Assembly (NCBI GenBank): GCA_029287515.1
Contig: JARFQZ010000106.1
Coordinates: forward strand, 1-5,860
Reading direction: 5' to 3'
DNA: 5,860 nt
DNA from: Lysobacterales bacterium
Lineage (GTDB): Bacteria; Pseudomonadota; Gammaproteobacteria; Xanthomonadales; SZUA-36
A program made the translations under genes and the position numbers. Under the pieces are notes generated by a model, which saw nothing but the letters and a program-made list of their open reading frames with translations, was not told the DNA's origin and made no database searches. Each line of letters starts with the position of its first letter. The stretch's first letter is position 1. Below are positions 1 through 5,860 of the stretch, in pieces.

Positions 1-10
1 GAGACACTCT

Positions 11-2581
11 TCATTGCTGGCGCGGCGTTTCCGGCTTCGGCGGCAAGGTAAATTCCGGCAGTTCGGTGGATTCAATCACCTGCCCGAAATACAGTGCGTT
101 GATGTACAGCCGTTCCGTGCCACGCCAGAATCCACGGAAAACCGGGGTGTTTGCAAAGCGGACGACCAAACCGTCCCCTTTCTTCTCTGCAATGACCGCA
201 GGCTGGCCACGGAAGGCATCCAGGCGCTCTTCACCCACAAAGCCCGCAAGCAGCGGTTCATTCGTGTAACGGACCGGCGTTGAATAGGCATTGCTGCTGG
301 GTTGCAGAAGGGTTGTGCCGCGACGAAACAGTGGCAGTTCACTTCTCGTAAATCCAAAGGCCAGCGGGTGGCTGAGGTCCATCACGGAAGAAACTATGGC
401 GCCGCCAATAACCTGTTTGGCCTTGTCATCGGCAAAGTCTGAGTAAGCGCGGGCTTCGGCGGGCTTAACCTCCGCGGGTTCGGCTTCCTCGGCCGGGCAC
501 TTACTCTGGGGATGCTCATAGCACAACTTTTCAGCCCAGTTGGCCGCCCGGTTGATGGCTACCAGGACACCGCCGTCCTTGATCCAGCGGGCAATCATGG
601 ATTTACTGCCGTTGGAAAGGCTGTCGTACTCGCCGTCCGCCATGAGCAAATGCGTGTAATCCCAGAGATTGACATCCATCAGGTTCTGCTGATTGATCAT
701 CGTCGTGGGAATTCGCAGACGGTCATCAAGTACGAACCACTGTGCCCCGACACCGTAGGAAGAAGTGCCTTCACCCCCCAGCAGCAGGGGATTGACCGGA
801 TTCAGGATCTTGAAGTGCTTGGAGCCCAGGTCGGGCCCGGCCACGGTCATCGTGCTGTTGAGGCTTCGCACCACCAGGCCGCTCAGAGCTGCTTCTTTCA
901 GCGATTCATTACCCAGTTCCAGGGCGTCTTCGGTTTGTATTCCGGCCTGGATAATCAAGGTGCCCGGCGAAAATGCTACCAGCCCATTTGTCGTTTGTGC
1001 AGAGAACGACCGGGTCGCGGACCTTACTTTTACGCCGCTCGCCAGCAATTCCTGCAGCAGTGCGGGTGCACCCAGTTGGTTCCAGGGCACAGCCCATGCG
1101 GCAGCTTCCGAGGAGGGGGCCAGGCCTGTGCTCGATTCCGTCTCATCCTGGCTGCTCGGCAGCCGGCTTGTGGTGGTGAATGGCAGGTTGTAGGCCAGGG
1201 GCAAAGTCCATGCGGAAACATCGTAAAACGTGTTGTCCTGGAACTCCGTTCTTTGTTCCATGATCGCTTCGATCAATCCGAACTGTTTTTGCCTGGCGGG
1301 AATGATCCAGGCGTGGCCAGGGGAAAATTCAACGGAGCCTGACCGGATGCTTTCCGCCAACGCCTGGTATTCAATCTGGTGCAAATCGAGTATGTCCAGG
1401 AAATCGCGGGCCCGTGCCGGATCGCCGTCGTCACCAACCACCCATGCCGCGTAGTTTTTGGAACGCGCGCGCTCCAGCATGTCATCGTGGAATCCGGCCT
1501 GGTATGCCTTCAGCCGGTCTTTGATGGCCCAGGAACCTTGTAGAGTCGAGAGGGACATCCTCAGTTGGTTGGCGACCGCCATCCTGAATGTTTCCGTTCC
1601 GTTGGTCGTGCTCAATTCCTGTCCGCGAATGGCTTTTTGCTCGAACAGAATGCCGATGCTGCCGTTAATGTCAGGGTATGTAGAACCCTTGCCGTAATAG
1701 AAATCGTCGTACGCATCCTCGGTGAAATGTGGCTGCCCGGCCTGGTCCATGGCCCTCGAATGGAACTGGGCCAGGGCGCGAGTCAATGACAGATTTTCGT
1801 CCGGTGTCAGAGGGTTCTGCCGTGAAGGGACGCCGGGTTGAAAGAAAAAGCCCGGATAGCCGCCTTGCTCGTGGTGATCGGTCAGCACGTGCGGCAGCCA
1901 GCGGTGGTATTCGGTGATCCTGGCCCGGGATGACGGGTGAACCAGGGGCAGCCAGTCCCGGTTCAGATCAAACAGGTAATGGTTGGTGCGTCCCCCCGGC
2001 CAGTCCTGCACATGTTGCCGGGTGACCGGGTCCGCCACCGGTGATTTGCCTGCATTGCTGTTGGCCCAGCTGGCAAAACGGTTCAGGCCATCCGGGTTGA
2101 TACTGGGGTCGATCAGGATAACGCTTCCTTGCAGTAGTTCACTGACAAAAGCGGAACGTGAGGAAGCGAGATAGTAGGCGGCCAGCAGGGAGGCGTTGCT
2201 TCCGCTGGGTTCGTCGCCGTGCACGCTGTAACCCAGCCAGACCACCAGCGGGCCGGCCCCGTCCAGGTGTTGCTGTCGCAATGTGTCGAGATTCTGCTGG
2301 TTGTTCTCACTGGTGATGGCCAGTTGCAGCAGTGGTCTTTGTTCATGCGTGCGGCCGGTAACCTTGATCGAAACCCTTGGTGAAGCCGCGGCCAGCGCCT
2401 GCATGTAGTAGACCAGCTGGTCGTGGCTGACGTGCCAGTCACCCACGTCCCAGCCCAGGATTGATTCCGGAGTGGGGATTGCCGGATCCGGATCGGCATC
2501 TGCGGGCAGATACTCCGCTGCTGTCCGTGCACTCAAACTCGAAGCAAAAAGCATTAACGCCAGGCCGGCTAAAATTCTCAT
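11..2581 (-). CDS. Secreted M14-family zinc carboxypeptidase with long C-terminal extension
   Basis: Probable exported metallopeptidase that removes C-terminal residues from peptides in the periplasm or outside the cell. The protein is 856 aa from the ATG at 2581. Residues 1-18 (MRILAGLALMLFASSLSA) form a signal peptide with a likely type I cleavage site after SLSA. The M14 domain covers about residues 45-350. It shows the zinc motif HGDE (His121, Glu124), the substrate-binding Asn-Arg pair in FDLNRDW (Asn207, Arg208), a third zinc ligand in TDHHEQGG (His236 or His237), and the catalytic Glu in GILFEQ (Glu314). All catalytic positions look intact. The remaining 500 or so residues are not peptidase. 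A stretch near residues 640-685 (LLMADGEYDSL, then GGVLVAINRAANWA) resembles the class I glutamine amidotransferase-like fold reported in some large M14 proteins, which is inference. An in-frame TTG at 2596 would add five residues, but the ATG at 2581 has AAGGAA six bases upstream and gives the cleaner signal peptide. The gene is divergent from the dehydrogenase gene. The natural substrate is unknown. Confidence 0.9.
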   Translation of the reverse strand: MRILAGLALMLFASSLSARTAAEYLPADADPDPAIPTPESILGWDVGDWHVSHDQLVYYMQALAAASPRVSIKVTGRTHEQRPLLQLAITSENNQQNLDTLRQQHLDGAGPLVVWLGYSVHGDEPSGSNASLLAAYYLASSRSAFVSELLQGSVILIDPSINPDGLNRFASWANSNAGKSPVADPVTRQHVQDWPGGRTNHYLFDLNRDWLPLVHPSSRARITEYHRWLPHVLTDHHEQGGYPGFFFQPGVPSRQNPLTPDENLSLTRALAQFHSRAMDQAGQPHFTEDAYDDFYYGKGSTYPDINGSIGILFEQKAIRGQELSTTNGTETFRMAVANQLRMSLSTLQGSWAIKDRLKAYQAGFHDDMLERARSKNYAAWVVGDDGDPARARDFLDILDLHQIEYQALAESIRSGSVEFSPGHAWIIPARQKQFGLIEAIMEQRTEFQDNTFYDVSAWTLPLAYNLPFTTTSRLPSSQDETESSTGLAPSSEAAAWAVPWNQLGAPALLQELLASGVKVRSATRSFSAQTTNGLVAFSPGTLIIQAGIQTEDALELGNESLKEAALSGLVVRSLNSTMTVAGPDLGSKHFKILNPVNPLLLGGEGTSSYGVGAQWFVLDDRLRIPTTMINQQNLMDVNLWDYTHLLMADGEYDSLSNGSKSMIARWIKDGGVLVAINRAANWAEKLCYEHPQSKCPAEEAEPAEVKPAEARAYSDFADDKAKQVIGGAIVSSVMDLSHPLAFGFTRSELPLFRRGTTLLQPSSNAYSTPVRYTNEPLLAGFVGEERLDAFRGQPAVIAEKKGDGLVVRFANTPVFRGFWRGTERLYINALYFGQVIESTELPEFTLPPKPETPRQQ

Positions 2582-2679
2582 CAGTGATTCCTTCAATTCA
2601 AGCTGGGTATTCTATGAGATACTGCGGCGAATTTCTCTTGTGGTCTTGTCACCGTAATCTGGAATGTTTGGTGGTTATC
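2582..2679. promoter_or_regulatory. Divergent intergenic region, probable back-to-back promoters
   Basis: These 98 bp separate the minus-strand peptidase gene from the plus-strand dehydrogenase gene, so they should hold promoters for both. On the minus strand a -10-like TAGAAT (5/6 to TATAAT) lies at 2609-2614, without a good -35. On the plus strand an extended -10-like TGAGATACT lies at 2615-2623, also without a good -35. The two candidates nearly touch, so only one might be used at a time. A weak GGTGG at 2670-2674 is the only Shine-Dalgarno-like sequence before the dehydrogenase start. No clear operator palindrome is visible. The location is well supported; the exact promoter elements are weak guesses. 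Confidence 0.4.
2588..2593 (-). promoter_or_regulatory. Ribosome binding site of the M14 peptidase gene
   Basis: AAGGAA on the minus strand lies six bases before the ATG at 2581. It decides the start: the alternative TTG at 2596 lies upstream of this site, so the site would sit inside the coding region if TTG were used. Confidence 0.7.
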
Positions 2680-3804
2680 ATGAAACGAGTCGCAACACTT
2701 TTTACTCTCCTTTCAATTTGTGCTTTCACCCCGGTATTTGCTGAAGATGATTTGTCGGCAAAACTGGCCGGCATCAAGCTACCGCCTGGCTTTGAAATCA
2801 GGGTCTACGCCGAGGGTGTGGAAAACGCCCGGCAGCTCGCACTGGGAGATCATGGCACGGTTTTCGCCGGCTCCCGGAAAGCCGGGCTCGTCCACGCGGT
2901 TGTCGACCGGGATGGTGACCACGTGGCAGACCGGGTTTACCTGATCGACAAGGATCTGAAGATGCCCTCCGGCCTGGAGTTCCGTTTCGGTTCGCTCTAC
3001 GTCGCGGCGCTGGACCGGATTCTGAGATATGACGATGTAGAGAACTGGCTGGACCAGCCGCCCGAGCCTGTCGTGGTTACAGACCAGTTCCCGGACAAAA
3101 CACACCATGGCTGGAAATATCTTCGTTTCGGGCCTGACGACCTTCTTTATGTTCCGGTAGGTGCGCCATGCAATGTATGTGACGAGCCGGGTTTCGCCCA
3201 GGTTCGCCGGATTCTTGCCGATGGCAGCGGCATGGAAGTGTATGCAGAAGGGGTGCGAAACAGCGTGGGGCTGACATTTCACCCCGAAACGAAGGAACTG
3301 TGGTTCACCGACAACGGGCGGGACCTGATGGGTGACGACATGCCCGGAGACGAGCTCAATCATGCACCAGAGGCCGGTATGCATTTTGGCTATCCCTACT
3401 GTCACCAGGGCGATACGCCCGATCCGGATTTCGGACAGGGAAAATCCTGTACTGACTACACGGCACCGGCGTTGACCCTGGGCGCGCACGTTGCAGCCCT
3501 GGGGCTTACATTTTATACCGGCGGCATGTTCCCGGAGGCGTATCGCAACCAGCTGTTCATTGCTCAGCATGGTTCCTGGAACCGCAGCGAGAAAGTCGGC
3601 TATGACATTCTGCTGGTCCGGTTTGACGCCGCGGGGCGCGTGACAGGCAGCGAGGCTTTCGCCAGCGGATGGCTGCAGGGTCAGGAAAACTGGGGCCGGC
3701 CAAATGACGTATTGCAAATGCCGGACGGATCATTGCTGGTTTCGGATGACCAGGCGGGCGCAATCTACCGGATCGTCTGGACAGGGCAGGCTGACGGGCA
3801 GTGA
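2680..3804 (+). CDS. Exported glucose/sorbosone dehydrogenase-family (PQQ-type beta-propeller) protein
   Basis: Likely periplasmic PQQ-dependent sugar or aldose dehydrogenase, or a related beta-propeller protein of the GSDH/sorbosone dehydrogenase group. The protein is 374 aa. Residues 1-21 are a signal peptide (MKRVATLFTLLSICAFTPVFA, cut before EDD). The propeller begins with LPPGFEIRVYAEGV (34-47). Family landmarks follow: THHGWKYLRFGPDDLLYVPVG (141-161), whose His corresponds to the catalytic His region of soluble glucose dehydrogenase; GVRNSVGLTF (191-200), with the conserved Arg-Asn; LWFTDNGRD (207-215); HFGYPYCHQGDTPDPDFG (235-252); QHGSWNRSEKVGYDI (297-310); and a closing NDVLQMPDGSLLVSDDQAGAIYRI (342-365). 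Cys164, Cys167, Cys241 and Cys257 could form disulfides in the periplasm. There is no cytochrome c domain. The frame stays open upstream to 2461, but that part overlaps the divergent gene and would bury the signal peptide, so the ATG at 2680 is chosen despite a weak ribosome site. The stop overlaps the uppP start by 4 bases. The substrate, and whether PQQ is bound, cannot be told from sequence. Confidence 0.88.
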   Translation: MKRVATLFTLLSICAFTPVFAEDDLSAKLAGIKLPPGFEIRVYAEGVENARQLALGDHGTVFAGSRKAGLVHAVVDRDGDHVADRVYLIDKDLKMPSGLEFRFGSLYVAALDRILRYDDVENWLDQPPEPVVVTDQFPDKTHHGWKYLRFGPDDLLYVPVGAPCNVCDEPGFAQVRRILADGSGMEVYAEGVRNSVGLTFHPETKELWFTDNGRDLMGDDMPGDELNHAPEAGMHFGYPYCHQGDTPDPDFGQGKSCTDYTAPALTLGAHVAALGLTFYTGGMFPEAYRNQLFIAQHGSWNRSEKVGYDILLVRFDAAGRVTGSEAFASGWLQGQENWGRPNDVLQMPDGSLLVSDDQAGAIYRIVWTGQADGQ

Positions 3805-4598
3805 GCCTGGTTCAACTCGTCGTGCTGGCCCTGATTCAGGGCCTGACGGAATATCTGCCCGTTTCGAGCTCCGCCCACCTGATCCTGGGCAGCCTGTTTT
3901 TTCAATGGCCGGACCAGGGCCTCGTAGTGGATACAGCAACCCACCTGGGAACTCTGCTGGCGGTCATCGTGTATTTTCGCAAAGACCTGCTGGAGATGGC
4001 GGCTGCATGGTTCAGGCCCGTTGAGAATGCATCAGACCGGCAGCATCGAAATATCGCCCTGTACCTCGGGTTGGCCAGCATTCCCGTCCTGCTCGTCGGC
4101 GGCCTGGCGCACAGCTGGATCGAACTTTACCTGCGGGATATCCGAATTGTTGCGTGGAGCACGGTAGTGTTCGGCGTGCTGCTGGGTATAGCTCACCTGA
4201 AAGGGCCCCAACGAAGGGAAATTGAAGGCTTCAATCTGAAAAGCGCCCTGCTGGTAGGCCTGGCACAGGCCCTTGCGCTGATACCCGGCACGTCACGTTC
4301 AGGCATCACCATCACTGCAGCGCGGTTTCTGGGATTTACTCCGGAGGCCTCGGCCCGGTTTTCTTTTCTGTTGGCCATTCCGGTGGTAGCGGCCGCCGGA
4401 CTTTACAGTGCACTGAAAATCGCGGGTGGAGAAGCCCCTGTCGAATGGTTTCAGTTCTTTATTGCGGTTGGGGTTTCCGCGCTTGCCGGCTGGGCCTGTA
4501 TCGCCGCATTCCTTGCCCTGTTACAGCGAATTGGCCTGATGCCGTTTGTCGTCTACAGGTTGCTGCTGGGCGCCCTGTTATTCTGGATCATCTACTGA
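3801..4598 (+). CDS. uppP: Undecaprenyl-diphosphate phosphatase (UppP/BacA)
   Basis: Integral inner-membrane enzyme that dephosphorylates undecaprenyl diphosphate to undecaprenyl phosphate. This recycles the lipid carrier for peptidoglycan and other envelope polymers; overproduction gives bacitracin resistance in other bacteria. The protein is 265 aa, near the usual length (E. coli about 273). Both family signatures are present. The (E/Q)xxxE motif is Q13-GLT-E17, followed by YLPVSSSAHLIL with His26. The PGTSRSGIT motif spans 162-170 with Arg166. Several hydrophobic stretches (roughly 41-59, 85-104, 115-132, 148-162, 185-205, 217-241 and 246-264) fit a polytopic membrane protein. The start is GTG, overlapping the dehydrogenase TGA as GTGA. 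It is favoured because it places the first motif at the usual distance from the N-terminus. The upstream ribosome site is weak, which suggests coupling to translation of the preceding gene. I see no terminator after the stop; the glnA control region begins one base later. Confidence 0.97.
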   Translation: MSLVQLVVLALIQGLTEYLPVSSSAHLILGSLFFQWPDQGLVVDTATHLGTLLAVIVYFRKDLLEMAAAWFRPVENASDRQHRNIALYLGLASIPVLLVGGLAHSWIELYLRDIRIVAWSTVVFGVLLGIAHLKGPQRREIEGFNLKSALLVGLAQALALIPGTSRSGITITAARFLGFTPEASARFSFLLAIPVVAAAGLYSALKIAGGEAPVEWFQFFIAVGVSALAGWACIAAFLALLQRIGLMPFVVYRLLLGALLFWIIY

Positions 4599-4599
4599 T

Positions 4600-4616
4600 T
4601 GCACCAAAATAGACCA
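4600..4616 (+). promoter_or_regulatory. Weak second NtrC-like site upstream of glnA
   Basis: TGCACCA-AAA-TAGACCA has a perfect left half-site for NtrC but a degraded right half (3 of 6 core bases of TGGTGC). It starts two bases after the uppP stop codon. Its centre (4608) is 32 bp from the centre of the strong site (4640), about three helical turns. From established knowledge, E. coli glnA has two NtrC sites with the same 32-bp spacing, which is the main reason to take this weak site seriously. Confidence 0.55.
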
Positions 4617-4631
4617 TCTCTATCGCAATGA

Positions 4632-4648
4632 TGCACCAATATGGTGCG
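4632..4648 (+). promoter_or_regulatory. Strong NtrC (GlnG) enhancer site upstream of glnA
   Basis: TGCACCAATATGGTGCG contains the palindrome GCACCA-ATA-TGGTGC. It matches the NtrC consensus (GCACC, five bases, GGTGC) and differs by one central base from a known E. coli glnA enhancer site as I recall it. Its centre lies about 168 bp upstream of the start point predicted from the sigma-54 promoter, a normal enhancer distance. Phosphorylated NtrC would bind here as a dimer and activate sigma-54 RNA polymerase by DNA looping. Confidence 0.85.
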
Positions 4649-4707
4649 ATTGTGATATCATGGTTTTCGTTTCAGATTTATCTGCAATAAAAAAATTCTC
4701 AACCTCG

Positions 4708-4736
4708 TCGAAACAGCAGCTTTTTGTGGTTAAAAT
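4708..4736 (+). promoter_or_regulatory. Possible sigma-70 promoter for glnA
   Basis: TCGAAA (4708-4713; 4/6 to TTGACA) and TAAAAT (4731-4736; 5/6 to TATAAT) are separated by 17 bp. This could give basal transcription of glnA in nitrogen excess, as the separate sigma-70 promoter does in E. coli. The surroundings are AT-rich, including an A7 tract at 4689-4695, so chance matches are likely. Confidence 0.3.
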
Positions 4737-4781
4737 GGTTCTAATATCCTTTCTTCTTACGGGTTCATATCTTGTGCGGTT

Positions 4782-4798
4782 TGGCATGAGTCCTGCAT
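4782..4798 (+). promoter_or_regulatory. Sigma-54 (RpoN) -24/-12 promoter of glnA
   Basis: TGGCATGAGTCCTGCAT matches the sigma-54 consensus TGGCACG-N4-TTGCW with only two mismatches (T for C, C for T). The invariant GG (4783-4784) and GC (4795-4796) are exactly 10 bases apart, as required. The predicted start point is near 4808, giving a leader of about 36 nt before the glnA ATG. The NtrC palindrome upstream supports it independently. Confidence 0.85.
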
Positions 4799-4830
4799 AT
4801 ATATTCTGACCCATTTTGGAACATCACCAT

Positions 4831-4836
4831 AGGAAG
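4831..4836 (+). promoter_or_regulatory. Ribosome binding site of glnA
   Basis: AGGAAG lies seven bases before the ATG at 4844, a normal spacing. It supports this start, which also matches the N-terminus of E. coli GlnA. Confidence 0.75.
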
Positions 4837-4843
4837 CAATGTA

Positions 4844-5860
4844 ATGAGTACCGAAAAAATTCTGAAAACGCTTGAAGATAAGAAATACAAGTTCGTCGAC
4901 CTGAGGTTCTGCGACACACTGGGCAAGGAACAGCATGTCAGCCTGCCGGTCAGCGCAGTGGACGAAGACCTGTTCGAAGAAGGAAAGATGTTCGATGGTT
5001 CTTCCGTTTCGGGCTGGAAAGGGATCAACGAGTCCGATATGGTCCTGATGCCGGATACCTCAACGGCCGTGAAAGATCCGTTTGCAGAACACAAAACACT
5101 GATCATCCGTTGTGACGTGCTCGAGCCGAACACGATGGAAGGCTATAACCGTTGTCCCCGGAAACTGGCCAAGCGCGCAGAGGCCTACCTCAAAGCCAGC
5201 GGAATCGCTGACACCGCGTTTTTTGGCCCGGAGCCCGAATTTTTCGTTTTTGACGACGTTCGGTACGACGTCGATATGCACGGTTGCTCATATCGGGTGG
5301 ATTCAGAAGAAGGCGCCTGGAACACCGGTGCTGAATACGAAGGCGGAAACATCGGCCATCGTCCTTCCGTAAAAGGCGGTTACTTCCCGGTTCCTCCGGT
5401 CGATTCCCTGCATGACATCCGCTCAGAGATGTGCCTGATCATGGAGAAGATGGGTATGGAAGTCGAAGTCCATCACCACGAGGTGGGCACGGCAGGCCAG
5501 TGTGAAATCGGTACGAAATTCGCGACGCTGGTCCAGAAGGCCGACGAGTTGCTGAACCTGAAATACGTGGTTCACAATGCCGCGCATGCCGTGGGTAAAA
5601 CCGCCACCTTCATGCCCAAGCCTCTGGTGGGTGACAACGGTTCAGGCATGCACGTGCATCAGTCCATTGCCAAAGACGGCAATAACCTGATGACCGGAGA
5701 CGGCTATGGCGGACTTTCAGAGACCGCTTTTCACTACATCGGCGGAATCTTCAAGCACGCCAAGGCTATCAACGCCTTCGCAAATGCTTCCACCAACAGC
5801 TACAAGCGCCTGGTGCCGGGCTTCGAAGCGCCGGTCATGTTGGCCTATTCAGCCCGTAAC
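4844..5860 (+). CDS. glnA: Type I glutamine synthetase, 5' part (runs off the window)
   Basis: Cytoplasmic enzyme that makes glutamine from glutamate, ammonia and ATP, the main entry of ammonium under nitrogen limitation. It normally acts as a dodecamer of two stacked hexamers. The window holds the first 339 codons, in frame to the last base; the family is about 469 aa, so roughly 130 residues are missing. Visible landmarks are the N-terminal beta-grasp domain with MFDGSSVSGWKGINESDM (49-66; Asp51 and Ser54 of the ammonium-site loop); FGPEPEFFVFD (127-137) with metal ligands Glu130 and Glu132; HHHEVGTAGQCEIG (210-223) with Glu213 and Glu221; KTATFMPKP (252-260); NGSGMHVHQS (265-274) with His270; and NSYKRLVPGFEAP (318-330) with Arg322. 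All active-site residues in this part are intact. Its close match to E. coli GlnA points to the GSI-beta type, normally controlled by adenylylation of a Tyr that would lie past the window end, so this cannot be seen. Transcription is probably NtrC/sigma-54 driven. Confidence 0.98.
   Translation, partial: MSTEKILKTLEDKKYKFVDLRFCDTLGKEQHVSLPVSAVDEDLFEEGKMFDGSSVSGWKGINESDMVLMPDTSTAVKDPFAEHKTLIIRCDVLEPNTMEGYNRCPRKLAKRAEAYLKASGIADTAFFGPEPEFFVFDDVRYDVDMHGCSYRVDSEEGAWNTGAEYEGGNIGHRPSVKGGYFPVPPVDSLHDIRSEMCLIMEKMGMEVEVHHHEVGTAGQCEIGTKFATLVQKADELLNLKYVVHNAAHAVGKTATFMPKPLVGDNGSGMHVHQSIAKDGNNLMTGDGYGGLSETAFHYIGGIFKHAKAINAFANASTNSYKRLVPGFEAPVMLAYSARN

Noticed and set aside
512..1342. 276-residue open frame opposite the peptidase gene
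   Set aside because: Its composition is not protein-like, it has no recognised motif, and it lies antisense to a well-supported gene.
2461..2679. N-terminal extension of the dehydrogenase protein by 73 residues
   Set aside because: The extension would overlap the divergent peptidase gene, has no family resemblance, and would put the clear signal peptide in the middle of the protein.
2779..3717. 312-residue open frame antisense to the dehydrogenase gene
   Set aside because: It has no recognisable domain and lies wholly opposite a gene with strong family motifs; long antisense frames are common in moderately GC-rich coding DNA.
4633..4647. The palindrome GCACCA-ATA-TGGTGC as a transcription terminator after uppP
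   Set aside because: The stem is only six pairs with a three-base loop and no T-run follows. The sequence matches the NtrC consensus and lies upstream of a sigma-54 promoter, which explains it better.
4651..4666. CRP-like half-site TGTGA near TGATATCA upstream of glnA
   Set aside because: The matching TCACA half is missing at the required spacing, so a CRP site is not supported although E. coli glnA has one.
4546..4809. 87-residue open frame spanning the end of uppP and the glnA upstream region
   Set aside because: It overlaps the uppP coding end in another frame, lacks a ribosome site, and runs through both the NtrC site and the sigma-54 promoter.
1..5860. Signs of a mobile element, CRISPR array, phage module or toxin-antitoxin or defence system
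   Set aside because: No transposase, integrase, direct-repeat array, tRNA or small paired genes were found. All the coding space is taken by four ordinary chromosomal genes.

Overview
The window looks like ordinary chromosome from a gammaproteobacterium. The glutamine synthetase is the type I beta form and aligns closely with the E. coli enzyme as I know it. Its upstream region has the NtrC/sigma-54 layout typical of enteric and related bacteria. The signal-peptide-bearing M14 peptidase and PQQ-type dehydrogenase fit a heterotroph with an active periplasm. The genus cannot be fixed from this sequence; a marine or soil relative of Chromatiales/Xanthomonadales is a guess.

Layout. Positions 11-2581 (minus strand) hold a complete gene for a large exported M14-family zinc carboxypeptidase with a long C-terminal extension. 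A 98-bp divergent intergenic region (2582-2679) separates it from a plus-strand pair. That pair is an exported glucose/sorbosone dehydrogenase-type beta-propeller protein (2680-3804) and the membrane enzyme undecaprenyl-diphosphate phosphatase UppP/BacA (3801-4598), which overlap by 4 bases (GTGA). A relatively AT-rich 245-bp intergenic region (4599-4843) carries a near-perfect NtrC palindrome, a second degenerate NtrC-like site exactly 32 bp upstream of it, and a -24/-12 sigma-54 promoter. The 5' 339 codons of glnA (4844 to the window end) follow.

How the genes relate. glnA assimilates ammonium, and the sequence strongly suggests it is switched on under nitrogen limitation by phosphorylated NtrC acting from a distance on sigma-54 RNA polymerase. 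The dehydrogenase-like gene and uppP are probably co-transcribed and translationally coupled. No biochemical link between them is obvious beyond both acting at or outside the inner membrane. The M14 peptidase probably degrades peptides or trims peptide substrates in the periplasm or outside the cell, and is transcribed divergently.

I see no mobile element, CRISPR array, RNA gene, phage gene or convincing novel system. The points most worth a second look are the glnA control region, the overlapping dehydrogenase-uppP pair, and the uncharacterised C-terminal part of the M14 protein.
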